DNA from: Bacteroidota bacterium
GTDB lineage: Bacteria > Bacteroidota > Bacteroidia > Cytophagales > Cyclobacteriaceae
Direction of reading: 5' to 3'
Assembly (NCBI GenBank): GCA_018267285.1
Contig: JAFDYU010000015.1
Location: 1-64,000, forward strand
DNA length: 64,000 nt
Notes under the pieces: generated by a model
What the model saw: only the letters and a program-made list of their open reading frames with translations
Databases searched by the model: none
Told to the model about the DNA's origin: nothing
Program-made: the position numbers and the translations under genes
In this document: positions 7,952-16,144 of the stretch, piece after piece
How the letters are laid out: the number at the start of each line of letters is the position of its first letter
Position numbering within the stretch: the first letter of the stretch is position 1

Positions 7952-8263
7952 TTACATCAGGTGAATGCCACGCTCAAGTATCTCTTTTATAAAAGGATTG
8001 TTTTCAGGTGTATCCTCCAAAGAAAATGGATGAAGCTCTAAGAATGGAAATTTTGAAATAACAGATGCAATGGGCTCTACATCTGCACTGCCGCAACCCA
8101 AAAATTTTTTGTCCCACACGGCAAGATCAATATCACTCATTTCATGTGGCCGGCCATACGCATAAGATCCGAACAAGGTCACTTTTTGGGGTTGATACCC
8201 TAACCGTTTTAATTCTACAATGAAATCCTGTACGTATAACCTTATTTCTTTTCGAGTAAACAT
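7952..8263 (-). CDS. Minimal nucleotidyltransferase (MNT antitoxin type)
   Basis: The 103-residue protein has the DNA-polymerase-beta-like nucleotidyltransferase core: TLFGSYAYGRPHEMSDIDLAVWD contains the GSxxxG turn and the two metal-binding aspartates. Such small MNT proteins pair with HEPN proteins as toxin-antitoxin or regulatory modules, in which the MNT can modify and silence the HEPN RNase. A HEPN gene lies immediately upstream, and its restored frame overlaps this start codon by 22 bases. The MNT gene itself looks intact, while the HEPN partner is frameshifted. Confidence 0.82.
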   Translation of the reverse strand: MFTRKEIRLYVQDFIVELKRLGYQPQKVTLFGSYAYGRPHEMSDIDLAVWDKKFLGCGSADVEPIASVISKFPFLELHPFSLEDTPENNPFIKEILERGIHLM

Positions 8264-8633
8264 AACCGCAATGAGTTTATTCTTTCTTTGTGCGTTTTCA
8301 CAAATGACTCTGAAGCAATGGAATAAATTTTTTCTTTATAGTCGGGATATCGTGTATCAATGCTCCATTGGTTAACAATAGCCAAATAGATGTAATCGTC
8401 AGTGGGCAGATCAAGGTCAGTTTGATTGTGCAGGTATTGAAATCGTGCGTACGTGGAGGGAAGTTGTCGGTATTATCTTTCACCCAATGTGCTTTCAACA
8501 ATTTTTCAATTACCAAATGGAACATGAAAAGAGCCATTACAAAATGCCGTCCATGAATCAGGTATAAAGCTGTTTCCCAATTTTTTTCAGCCTCTTTCTT
8601 CCAAAAATCAATATGACCTTCTTTGGTAAGCAT
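8242..8633 (-). pseudogene. HEPN domain protein, broken by a one-base frameshift
   Basis: Residues 1-65 (MLTKEGHIDFWKKEAEKNWE onward, through FPPRTHDF) are a normal HEPN N-terminal half. After Phe65, near 8437-8440, the original frame continues with unrelated sequence to a stop at 8298. Adding one base there restores a second half reading YLHNQTDLDLPTDDYIYLAI and then NQWSIDTRYPDYKEKIYSIA, ending at 8242 inside the MNT gene. That is the normal HEPN ending and the usual overlap with MNT. On the plus strand the site reads TATTGAAATC, so loss of one G from a GG run explains it. A sequencing error cannot be excluded. Confidence 0.78.
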
Positions 8634-8663
8634 TTTAATACTTGCGAAGATAGCAAGATCCCT

Positions 8664-9824
8664 TTACTTCTCCCGACTCCCCGCATACAATTCATACTCC
8701 AGCAGTCGGCAGTCGAGTTTGGCAGAATAAAATTCAATTCTGCGTTTTGCTTTCAGCCCTACTTTTTTGGCAAGGTCAAGGTTGCCGGTAAAAATGTAGC
8801 CCGTCATGCCTTGGCATTTCTTCTTTAAAAAATCTCCGATGCGGGCGTATGTTTTCTCTAATTCAGCCGCTTCGCCCATCCGCTCGCCATACTCGGGATT
8901 AAAAAAAACAACCCCTTTTGTTGCCGGGAGTTCAGTCTCCTCGAAATCGCAAACTTTAAAATCAATAAAACTTTCAATTCCGGCTGCGGCAGCATTTACT
9001 TTTGAAATTTCTATGGCATCGTGGCTGATGTCGGTGGCAATTATTTTCAGGCCGGGAACTTCAATAATTTGTTTTTTCAGTTTTTCAAATTCTACCCGAT
9101 AAAAATTTTCATCGTAGCCGAGTACGTGCATGAAAGAATAATTTTTCCTGAAAAGCCCCGGCCTGCGGTTGGTGGCAAGAAGTGCAGCTTCAATCGCTAC
9201 AGTGGATGAGCCGCACATGGGGTTTACAAACGAAGATTGCCTGTTCCAATTTGTGGCCAACAAAGTAGCGCTGGCCAATGCTTCGAGCATGGGTGCTTTT
9301 CCGGGAATTTTCCGATAACCGTGCTTGGCCAATGTTTCGCCCGAAGTATCGAGAAAAATTTCGGCCCGCTCGTCTTTCCAATACAAATGGAAGACTGCTT
9401 TGCTCAAATCGGAACCGGAGTTGGGGCGGTTGCTGGTTTCTCTCCGCATGCGGTCGGCAATGGCATCTTTTACTTTAACATTTACAAACATTTCGTTGTT
9501 TACCGTGAAATGTTCTGCGTGGTTGGTAACGGAAAAGTATCCGTTAGCAGAGATCAGTTTTTCCCACTCGATCGCCAGCAGATTTCTGTACAACTCATCG
9601 GGGCCATTGCATGTAAACGACTTGAGCGAATACAGTATCTGGCTGGCACACCTCAGGTTAAGGTTCAGAAGAATGCAATCGTTTACTGAGCCGGTCAGCT
9701 CAACTCCGGTTACAAATGTGTTCTTCACCTTAAAGCCAAGCTCCGAAACTTCTTTTTCAAGATAAGGCGACAGCCGTTTGTTGCAAGTGATGATGATTTT
9801 TGAGGGGGCGCTGAAAATATCCAT
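8664..9824 (-). CDS. THUMP-domain class I RNA methyltransferase (RlmL/YpsC-like)
   Basis: The 386-residue protein probably makes an m2G modification in rRNA using S-adenosylmethionine. The N-terminal part (about residues 1-155) fits the ferredoxin-like and THUMP regions of RlmL N-terminal halves. The Rossmann methyltransferase part starts near NPMCGSSTVAIEAALLA, with the acidic motif IATDISHDAIEISK and the catalytic motif FFNPEYGERMGE. Most relatives have NPPY at this last site, whereas here it is NPEY. E. coli RlmL is a two-methyltransferase fusion, whereas this length matches the single-domain YpsC form of other bacteria. It stands alone between the HEPN/MNT pair and a divergent MATE gene. 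Confidence 0.85.
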   Translation of the reverse strand: MDIFSAPSKIIITCNKRLSPYLEKEVSELGFKVKNTFVTGVELTGSVNDCILLNLNLRCASQILYSLKSFTCNGPDELYRNLLAIEWEKLISANGYFSVTNHAEHFTVNNEMFVNVKVKDAIADRMRRETSNRPNSGSDLSKAVFHLYWKDERAEIFLDTSGETLAKHGYRKIPGKAPMLEALASATLLATNWNRQSSFVNPMCGSSTVAIEAALLATNRRPGLFRKNYSFMHVLGYDENFYRVEFEKLKKQIIEVPGLKIIATDISHDAIEISKVNAAAAGIESFIDFKVCDFEETELPATKGVVFFNPEYGERMGEAAELEKTYARIGDFLKKKCQGMTGYIFTGNLDLAKKVGLKAKRRIEFYSAKLDCRLLEYELYAGSREK

Positions 9825-9876
9825 TGCCCAAAGTAACCATTAAAGAGAATACTCGTTTCATTTTCTCCTACTTTTG

Positions 9877-11220
9877 ATGATTGTGGACTTACGCCTTCAA
9901 ACCGGTTACAAACAAATTCTTGGCATGGCCATGCCTATTTCGCTCGCCATTCTGGTGCCACAGATCAACTACATCACCAATAATATTTTTCTCGGTGGCC
10001 TGGGTGAGCAATCATTGGCGGCTGCGGGCATTACCGGAGTTTACTACCTGATCTTTGCGGTGATTGCCAATGGTTTGAACAACGGGGTGCAGACTTTAAT
10101 CGCACGCAAAGCGGGGGAGAACAAACCCGATGAAATTGGGCATGTGTTTTTTCATGGTGTGTGGATATCTATTGGTATCGCCTTCCTGGGCATTGCGTTA
10201 ACCTACACCGTAGCACCCATTATTTTGCGGGCTACCATCCACAACACCGCTACGGCCAATCAGGTAATTGACTTCACGCTGATACGCATCTGGGGTTTAC
10301 CCCTGCTCTATTTATATGTAATGCGCAACGCGTTGCTTGTGGGCATCAACCAAACGAAACTTTTAATTTGGGGAACATTGGCCGAAACGGTGGTAAATAT
10401 TTTTTTCGACTACGGTTTGATTTATGGCCACTTTGGGCTGCCTGCCATCGGCTTTAATGGTGCTGCCTATGCTTCGATCATTGCCGAAGGCTCGGGCCTG
10501 CTCGTGATTTTTGTTGTGATCCATTTTAAAGGGATCAACAAAACGTTTTCCTTGTTCGAAGATTGGAAAATTAATTTCGAAACCATCCGGCAGGTGCTCT
10601 ACAAATCATCTCCTTTAATTCTTCAGTATGCCATCAGCATCATTACGTGGGAATATTTTTACATTCTCATCGAACATCATGGCGATAGGGCGTTGGCTGT
10701 CTCCAACACCATGCGCAATATTTTTGGAATTTTTGGCGTGTTCTCCTGGGCTTTTGCGGCTACGGCCAATACCATGGTGAGCAACGTGATCGGCCAACGA
10801 AAACCGGAAGAAGTTTTGCCGTTGATTAGGCGCATCGTTGTATTGAGTTTATCGTGCTCGGCCATTCTCACGCTGTTTCTCAACTTTTTTCCTGAAGCGT
10901 TTCTTTCGCTTTATGAACAAGATCAATCGTTTATTGCCGAGGCCATACCCGTAATCCGCATTGTGTCTGTTGCGCTGATGATGATGTCTTTCTCGGCCGT
11001 GTGGCTCAATGCCGTAACCGGAACGGGAAACACGTTGGTAAACCTGATCATTGAGTCCATCACCATTGTGGCGTACAGTATTTATGTTTACCTCGTACTT
11101 GAAACGTGGAACATGCCCATCACCTGGGGCTGGGCTAGCGAATGGGTTTATTGGACAGGTATGTTCTCGATGTCATTTTGGTACATGAGGTCGGGCAGGT
11201 GGAAAGAAAAGAATGTCTGA
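9877..11220 (+). CDS. MATE family efflux transporter
   Basis: The 447-residue polytopic membrane protein shows the repeated two-lobe pattern of MATE antiporters, about 12 transmembrane segments. The first helix region reads GMAMPISLAILVPQINYITN, and the second lobe starts near SSPLILQYAISIITWEYFY. MATE proteins export cationic organic compounds in exchange for Na+ or H+; the substrate here is unknown. The ATG at 9877 is used; a TTG one codon earlier is also open. The neighbouring SDR gene starts 13 bases after its stop, so the two may share a transcript, although no functional link is evident. Confidence 0.9.
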   Translation: MIVDLRLQTGYKQILGMAMPISLAILVPQINYITNNIFLGGLGEQSLAAAGITGVYYLIFAVIANGLNNGVQTLIARKAGENKPDEIGHVFFHGVWISIGIAFLGIALTYTVAPIILRATIHNTATANQVIDFTLIRIWGLPLLYLYVMRNALLVGINQTKLLIWGTLAETVVNIFFDYGLIYGHFGLPAIGFNGAAYASIIAEGSGLLVIFVVIHFKGINKTFSLFEDWKINFETIRQVLYKSSPLILQYAISIITWEYFYILIEHHGDRALAVSNTMRNIFGIFGVFSWAFAATANTMVSNVIGQRKPEEVLPLIRRIVVLSLSCSAILTLFLNFFPEAFLSLYEQDQSFIAEAIPVIRIVSVALMMMSFSAVWLNAVTGTGNTLVNLIIESITIVAYSIYVYLVLETWNMPITWGWASEWVYWTGMFSMSFWYMRSGRWKEKNV

Positions 11221-11233
11221 TTACATTTGAAGC

Positions 11234-12019
11234 ATGGACTTAAACCTATCCGGTAAGAATGCGTTGGTGTGCGGGAGCACGCAAGGTATTGGTAAGGCTT
11301 CGGCTGTAGAGTTGGCATTGCTCGGAGCATCCGTTATACTGTTGGCCCGCGATGAAGAAAAACTAAAGGCAGCGGCCACAGAACTTCCCACTCCTGAAAA
11401 TCAAAAACACAAGTATGTAGTTGCCGATTTCAATTTTCCGGAAAAAGTAAAATCGGAAATTGAAAAATTAGTAGCACAAAACGACATCCATATTCTTGTA
11501 AACAATACAGGAGGCCCGCCCGCAGGCCAAGCCATTGATTCCAAGACGGAAGATTTTTTATCAGCGATCAATGCTCATTTAATATGCAGCCAGATTTTGG
11601 TTCAGGCTTGCGTGCCCGCGATGAAAAAAAATAAGTACGGAAGAATAATTAACATCATTTCTACTTCCGTAAAAATTCCGATCAAAGGGCTTGGGGTTTC
11701 AAATACAGTTCGCGGGGCAATGGCAAGCTGGTCGAAAACACTTTCGCTTGAGCTTGCTCCGTTTGGAATTACAGTGAATAACGTTTTGCCGGGCAGCACC
11801 AAGACGGGCCGGATCGAGTCGCTCATCCAAACCCGGGCGAAAAAATCAGGAAAAACAGAAAATGAAATCCGGCAGGAAATGATTGATGAAATCCCCGCAG
11901 GCCGCATGGCCGAGGCGAGTGAAGTGGCATCGGTGGTGGCCTTTCTAAGTTCACCCGCAGCCGGCTATGTCAATGGTGTGAGTGTGCCCGTAGATGGCGG
12001 AAGGACAGGAAGTTTGTAA
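11234..12019 (+). CDS. SDR family oxidoreductase with altered catalytic tetrad
   Basis: The 261-residue protein has a Rossmann fold with the dinucleotide loop VCGSTQGIGKA (residues 12-22), an NNTGG motif in place of the usual NNAG, and the C-terminal GVSVPVDGG that closes FabG-like SDRs. The canonical YxxxK dyad is absent: the aligned positions are Ser156 and Arg160 in GVSNTVRGAM. Ser143/Ser145 remain before it. A recognised subgroup of FabG-like SDRs shares this loss, so the product need not be a ketoacyl reductase. The aldehyde dehydrogenase downstream suggests a shared catabolic role, perhaps in aromatic or tryptophan breakdown; that is inference. Confidence 0.85.
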   Translation: MDLNLSGKNALVCGSTQGIGKASAVELALLGASVILLARDEEKLKAAATELPTPENQKHKYVVADFNFPEKVKSEIEKLVAQNDIHILVNNTGGPPAGQAIDSKTEDFLSAINAHLICSQILVQACVPAMKKNKYGRIINIISTSVKIPIKGLGVSNTVRGAMASWSKTLSLELAPFGITVNNVLPGSTKTGRIESLIQTRAKKSGKTENEIRQEMIDEIPAGRMAEASEVASVVAFLSSPAAGYVNGVSVPVDGGRTGSL

Positions 12020-12040
12020 GAGAAAGTTTATGTAATTTTG
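12014..12040 (+). promoter_or_regulatory. Candidate promoter of the toxin-antitoxin pair
   Basis: TTG (12014-12016), 16 bases, then TAATTTTG (12033-12040), which fits the Bacteroidota TAnnTTTG -7 box with a spacer one base short of the usual range. It overlaps the SDR stop codon and leaves almost no leader before the ATG at 12044. Confidence 0.3.
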
Positions 12041-12043
12041 AAT

Positions 12044-12241
12044 ATGGTTGCTGAATTAATAAATGCTGTAAAAAAGGCCGAGAAACTTTTCGACAAGGAT
12101 CAAAAGGCCATTGCCAATATTATTCTGGATGAGCTGGCCTGGAATCAGTCATTCGCCACATCGCAAAAACCACTTTCCAAACTAGCTGAAGAAGCATTAG
12201 TTGAATATAAGAAAGGAGCTACAAAATCTCTTGAACTTTAA
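12044..12241 (+). CDS. Probable antitoxin of a RelE-like pair
   Basis: The 65-residue acidic/amphipathic protein (MVAELINAVKKAEKLFDKDQ at the start) is largely helical and ends with a KLAEEALVEYKKG segment of the sort found in toxin-binding tails of type II antitoxins. I do not recognise a specific antitoxin family. The assignment rests on size, position and the following toxin-like gene, which starts 5 bases after its stop. ATG at 12044 is chosen over an in-frame TTG at 12038 that overlaps the putative -7 box. Confidence 0.55.
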   Translation: MVAELINAVKKAEKLFDKDQKAIANIILDELAWNQSFATSQKPLSKLAEEALVEYKKGATKSLEL

Positions 12242-12246
12242 AGGTT

Positions 12247-12495
12247 TTGAAATCCGTTACCACCGAACGGTTTCGTAAAGCATTTGATTTGTTGCCTTCG
12301 AAAATTCAGCAAAAAGCAAGGGTAGCTTACTATAGATGGCAAGTGGACTCTTCTCATCTATCACTTAATTTTAAGAAAGTTCATTCAACTGAACCAATCT
12401 ATTCTGTTCGAATTGATTTGAATTATCGCGCTCTCGGAGTAAAAGATAAGACAACTATAATTTGGTTTTACACTCATGATGCAAAAAATCCTTAA
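12247..12495 (+). CDS. RelE/ParE-superfamily toxin-like protein
   Basis: The 82-residue protein has the size and strand/helix order of RelE/ParE superfamily toxins. Helices around RFRKAFDLLPSKIQQKARVA are followed by beta strands around YSVRIDLNYRALGV and TIIWFYTHDAKNP. RelE members cleave mRNA at the ribosome; ParE members poison gyrase. The family branch cannot be decided by eye. The start is TTG at 12247, as no ATG is available. Its last 17 bases overlap the aldehyde dehydrogenase start region, so the pair is wedged tightly between SDR and ALDH genes. Confidence 0.65.
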   Translation: MKSVTTERFRKAFDLLPSKIQQKARVAYYRWQVDSSHLSLNFKKVHSTEPIYSVRIDLNYRALGVKDKTTIIWFYTHDAKNP

Positions 12496-13921
12496 CTACA
12501 TTGATGGCAAATTAGTCGAGCCGAAATCGGGAAAATACCTCGACAACTACAATCCATCCGAAGGGAAAGTTTATAGCTTGGTTGCTGACTCCGATGAACG
12601 CGATGTAAGCGATGCGGTGATTGCTGCAGCGAAAGCCTTCCCGGCATGGTCGGCCATGCCAACCGAAGAAAGAACAAAAATTCTTTTGCGAGTGGCGGAT
12701 CTGATCGACCGCGATTTGGAAAAGTTGGCTTTGGCGGAGAGCATCGACAATGGAAAGACGGTGAAGTTTGCCCGTTCGGTAGATATTTACCGCGCAGCTT
12801 CCAACATCCGGTTTTATGCCACAGCCTCTCCGCATTTTGCGTCAGAGGCTCACGTCAACGAGGGCGACTCGGTAAATTATACCACCCGTTTTCCAATCGG
12901 TGTTGTGGGATGCATCTCACCCTGGAACTTGCCGTTGTATTTATTCACCTGGAAAATTGCACCGGCACTGGCCGCAGGCTGTACGGTTATCGGCAAACCA
13001 TCGGAGCTCACACCGATGACGGCCTTTTTGTTTTCGCAACTTTGTATTGAAGCCGGTTTGCCCGCAGGTGTTTTAAATATTGTTCACGGCCTTGGAGGCA
13101 AAGCAGGGCAAGCAATCATTGAACATCCCGAGATCACGGCTATCTCTTTTACAGGTGGCACGGTGACCGGGAAAAAAATTGCAGCCACAGCAGCACCCAT
13201 GTTTAAAAAACTTTCACTCGAACTGGGCGGTAAAAATCCCAACATCATTTTTGCCGATTGTGATTTTGAACAAGCCATGAAAACCTCGCTGTTGTCTTCT
13301 TTTTCCAATCAGGGAGAAATCTGTTTGTGTGGTTCAAGGATTTTTGTGGAGCGCAATTTGTACAACAAGTTCGTGGAAGAATTTGTTAAGCGAACAAAGG
13401 AACTCAACGTAGGCGATCCGCAAAACGAAACCACCCAACTGGGCGCAATGGTTTCGGAAGCACATCTGAAAAAAGTGCTGGGCTATGTCGCGTTGGCAAA
13501 AGAAGAAGGCGGCAAAATTTTAACCGGGGGCAATCAATTAAAAATGGAGGGGCGCTGTGCCAACGGATATTTTATGGAGCCCACCGTAATTGTAGGCCTC
13601 AATGAAAAATGCCGCACCAACCAGGAAGAAATTTTTGGCCCCGTGGTAACCATCATGCCTTTTGATACCGAGGAGCAGGCCATTGGTTTTGCCAACAGCA
13701 CACCCTACGGTTTGGCTGCCTCCATCTGGACAGAAAATTTAAAGAGAGCGCACCGCGTGGCCCATCAAGTGAAAAGCGGCATCATCTGGATAAACTGCTG
13801 GCTGCACCGCGATCTGCGCACGCCTTTTGGCGGCATGAAGCAAAGCGGGGCGGGGCGCGAAGGCGGGTGGGAAGCCATCCGTTTTTTTACGGAAGCAAAA
13901 AATGTTTGCGTGAAGTTGTAA
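12479..13921 (+). CDS. Aldehyde dehydrogenase (ALDH8 / aminomuconate-semialdehyde type)
   Basis: The 480-residue NAD(P)+-dependent aldehyde dehydrogenase has an intact active site: Glu248 in LSLELGGKNP and nucleophile Cys282 in NQGEICLCGSRIFVE. The C-terminal region includes GPVVTIMPFD and FGGMKQSGAGREGG. The GEICLC segment is typical of the ALDH8 branch that oxidises 2-aminomuconic or 2-hydroxymuconic semialdehyde in tryptophan (kynurenine) or aromatic catabolism. No other kynurenine-pathway gene is in the window, so the substrate is provisional. Two consecutive ATGs (12476, 12479) lie inside the end of the toxin gene; I use the second. The upstream SDR may act with it. Confidence 0.9.
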   Translation: MQKILNYIDGKLVEPKSGKYLDNYNPSEGKVYSLVADSDERDVSDAVIAAAKAFPAWSAMPTEERTKILLRVADLIDRDLEKLALAESIDNGKTVKFARSVDIYRAASNIRFYATASPHFASEAHVNEGDSVNYTTRFPIGVVGCISPWNLPLYLFTWKIAPALAAGCTVIGKPSELTPMTAFLFSQLCIEAGLPAGVLNIVHGLGGKAGQAIIEHPEITAISFTGGTVTGKKIAATAAPMFKKLSLELGGKNPNIIFADCDFEQAMKTSLLSSFSNQGEICLCGSRIFVERNLYNKFVEEFVKRTKELNVGDPQNETTQLGAMVSEAHLKKVLGYVALAKEEGGKILTGGNQLKMEGRCANGYFMEPTVIVGLNEKCRTNQEEIFGPVVTIMPFDTEEQAIGFANSTPYGLAASIWTENLKRAHRVAHQVKSGIIWINCWLHRDLRTPFGGMKQSGAGREGGWEAIRFFTEAKNVCVKL

Positions 13922-13926
13922 GCGCA

Positions 13927-14913
13927 TTAAAAGAGGATTTCTAACAAAGTCAGTGCAATTGGAATTAAAAGTGCAGAGATCAGTTGCCAAAGAGAATTGG
14001 CATCAAACGGCCATTCATTCATGTTGCTTAAATGTTGTTGTAGTTCAAATAACTCCCGTAGCCGCTGCATATTTTCGGAAGTAGGGTCTTTCAAAGATTT
14101 ATCCATGGCTTCTTCCAGATGATGGGAAAACGTGCGCATGCGCTGCGACTTTTCATTGGACATAATTCTATGGATGCCCAATTGAGGAAGAATAAAAAAA
14201 CCAAAAATCATCAACGCACCAATCGAAAGCCAAACCAGAACAATGAGATTGAGACTGTAGGGCGTAACCAAAGCCGTTAAAACAATTAACAGAAATGCGA
14301 CTGAAACAGACAGCGACATTTTTAAATAGGCGGAACCCAATGCCTGAAGACCGTTGCCGGCAAACTGATGTGTGTTTACCCTTATTTTGAAACGAGTAAA
14401 GTCGTTCGGAATTTTAATGGCGTAGAGCAAAGCCCAAAGTGCCATGCCGAGAAAAAAGAACCCGATAAAAATATAGGTTGATCGAAAAAAAATAATGGAA
14501 GTATCCGGTGGGCTAAGTTCAATGATAAATGAGTGGAAACTCAATAAAGCTATTCCAGCACACAGTAGCCCGGAGCCAATGGGAAAAAAACCGTTGTAGC
14601 AATTTTTGAGTTCTTTTTGAAAATATAATTGCAGAGCCTCTACCGGCTCATCTATAAATAAAGGAAGGTGGGGAGTGAGATTTTGCAACACCTTAGAACA
14701 ATAGACAGTGCCTATGCAGATCGATGCAAAAAAGAATGTTAGCAATGCAAAGACCAAAGCATTGCCATTGGCTGACGGAATGCTCCGCACTATCAGGTAA
14801 TCAATTGAATAGATAATTTCCCAAAATAATAAAATAGAAAGCCATCGGGACAACGGAATGAATCTGAAGATTTGTTCTGGGTAGCTGCTAACTAAAGTTT
14901 GAGATTTATTCAT
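13927..14913 (-). CDS. Multi-pass membrane protein, unknown function
   Basis: From the ATG at 14913 (MNKSQTLVSSY) the product is 328 residues. It has about seven hydrophobic segments: two near the N-terminus, two around residues 115-175, two around 215-260, and one at the extreme C-terminus. A soluble helical stretch (SNEKSQRMRTFSHHLEEAMD and beyond) precedes the last segment. An upstream ATG at 14973 would overlap the divergent PnuC gene, so it is not used. I recognise no family. It is convergent with the aldehyde dehydrogenase (5-base gap) and divergent from the PnuC gene, so it is a single-gene unit. Confidence 0.7.
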   Translation of the reverse strand: MNKSQTLVSSYPEQIFRFIPLSRWLSILLFWEIIYSIDYLIVRSIPSANGNALVFALLTFFFASICIGTVYCSKVLQNLTPHLPLFIDEPVEALQLYFQKELKNCYNGFFPIGSGLLCAGIALLSFHSFIIELSPPDTSIIFFRSTYIFIGFFFLGMALWALLYAIKIPNDFTRFKIRVNTHQFAGNGLQALGSAYLKMSLSVSVAFLLIVLTALVTPYSLNLIVLVWLSIGALMIFGFFILPQLGIHRIMSNEKSQRMRTFSHHLEEAMDKSLKDPTSENMQRLRELFELQQHLSNMNEWPFDANSLWQLISALLIPIALTLLEILF

Positions 14914-14950
14914 TACAATCAATTTTACTAAAATTACACGAATAATATTT

Positions 14951-15610
14951 ATGATTCTCCACCTACTGAGCACTGACGAAATTTTTTTTACAGCTTTCGG
15001 CTACCCCATGAGCTACCTCGAATTTTTTGGGGTTGTGTTTGGCTTAGCTGCTGTTGCCCTTTCGGCCAAAGCCAACATCTGGAGCTGGCCCATAGGCATT
15101 GTTAACGTGGTGCTGGCTTTTTTTTTCTATTACCAAATCCAACTGTACCCCGATATGTTTTTGCAGGTTTTCTTTTTTGTTACCAACCTCATCGGCTGGT
15201 GGCGGTGGGCAAACCCAAAGCCCGAAGAAGAAGACAAGAAAAAAGAATTGAAAGTGAGTTTCATGAAGTTGCCGCAATTTCTATTTCTCTCGTGCATTGG
15301 GTTGGTCGGCACATTTTTCTTTGGCTACTTGGCGAGCAACCTCCATCAATGGTTTCCGGCATTCTTTAGCTTGCCCAGTTCGTTTCCTTATGCCGATTCG
15401 TTTATACTCACAATGAGCATTGTTACCACCTATTTAATGATTCAAAAGAAAATCGAATGTTGGGCGCTTTGGATTATTATTGATGTGGTGGCTACCGTTT
15501 TGTATTTTGTGAAAGGTGCTAAGTTTTATAGTATAGAATATTTTGTTCTCACCGTTTTAGCGGCTTTCGGATTGTGGTATTGGATAAAAGAATACCGTTC
15601 GTATCCTTAA
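14951..15610 (+). CDS. PnuC-family vitamin transporter (NR or thiamin)
   Basis: The 219-residue inner-membrane protein has the PnuC hallmarks: about seven transmembrane helices, WPIGIVNVVLAFFFYY, and the FVTNLIGWWRW tryptophan motif in the substrate channel. A second conserved block near the C-terminus (CWALWIIIDVVATVLYF) completes the family pattern. PnuC proteins import nicotinamide riboside by facilitated diffusion followed by trapping; the PnuT branch in Bacteroidota carries thiamin. A small kinase-like ATPase gene at 16145 and a TPP-riboswitch-controlled TonB receptor at 17458 on the same strand favour the thiamin reading here, but the choice cannot be made from sequence by eye. Confidence 0.88.
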   Translation: MILHLLSTDEIFFTAFGYPMSYLEFFGVVFGLAAVALSAKANIWSWPIGIVNVVLAFFFYYQIQLYPDMFLQVFFFVTNLIGWWRWANPKPEEEDKKKELKVSFMKLPQFLFLSCIGLVGTFFFGYLASNLHQWFPAFFSLPSSFPYADSFILTMSIVTTYLMIQKKIECWALWIIIDVVATVLYFVKGAKFYSIEYFVLTVLAAFGLWYWIKEYRSYP

Positions 15611-15909
15611 TCAAAATCTATTCTTTTTTGAGGGCTCTGTCGCCCATCCCAGAATGATACAATTAGTATTGCGTTTATATAAATTTCGTAGAAGATAAGA
15701 AACTTCTCTTTTACAACCACACGTGTGATTCCGTTATCCGAAATTCTTCCGATATACGGAAAGGAAGTCAGAAGCCCAACCATCTTCTCCACCTCATCTA
15801 ATAGTTTTAAACTGTACTTCTTGCTTTTGTTTCTTTCGATATAAAAATTAAGAACTTGCTTAAGTTCCGATTCTGCCCGTTTAGACCAGATTATTTGTTT
15901 TTCATCCAT
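15607..15909 (-). CDS. ParE/RelE-type toxin
   Basis: The 100-residue protein is a typical ParE-like toxin: an N-terminal strand IIWSKRAESELKQVLNFYIE leading into a helical hairpin, FPYIGRISDNGITRVVVKEKFLIFYEI, and a C-terminal strand VSFWDGRQSP. ParE toxins inhibit DNA gyrase; some relatives act as mRNA interferases. It follows its likely antitoxin on the minus strand with a 19-base overlap, and its 3' end overlaps the PnuC stop region by 4 bases. The pair sits inverted between the PnuC gene and the small ATPase gene. Confidence 0.82.
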   Translation of the reverse strand: MDEKQIIWSKRAESELKQVLNFYIERNKSKKYSLKLLDEVEKMVGLLTSFPYIGRISDNGITRVVVKEKFLIFYEIYINAILIVSFWDGRQSPQKRIDFD

Positions 15910-16106
15910 GCTTTTAAATCGGTCATTACGCGCGAGTTGTTTTTTATTTTCCCTGTCATGATTTGCTTTCGGCTAATCTCAATGCTTTTTTTGTGTGCTG
16001 CGGATAGCTTAAAGACCTTTTCTTTTTTTATACTAATCAACTTTAGTGAAGCCAAATCTTCTAAGATGCTCTTAGCTTTAGGGTTTATGATCTCAATTTG
16101 CAGCAT
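15891..16106 (-). CDS. Antitoxin partner of the ParE-type toxin
   Basis: The 71-residue protein starts MLQIEIINPKAKSILEDLAS, a beginning seen in many small Bacteroidota antitoxins paired with ParE. It has a helical middle (AAHKKSIEISRKQIMTGKI) and a basic C-terminus ending in WMKNK. The order antitoxin then toxin with overlapping frames is standard for type II modules. The DNA-binding type is not clear from the sequence. Confidence 0.75.
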   Translation of the reverse strand: MLQIEIINPKAKSILEDLASLKLISIKKEKVFKLSAAHKKSIEISRKQIMTGKIKNNSRVMTDLKAWMKNK

Positions 16107-16144
16107 GATTTTTTTGTTTACATAAAATTATCAATTTTAAAGCT

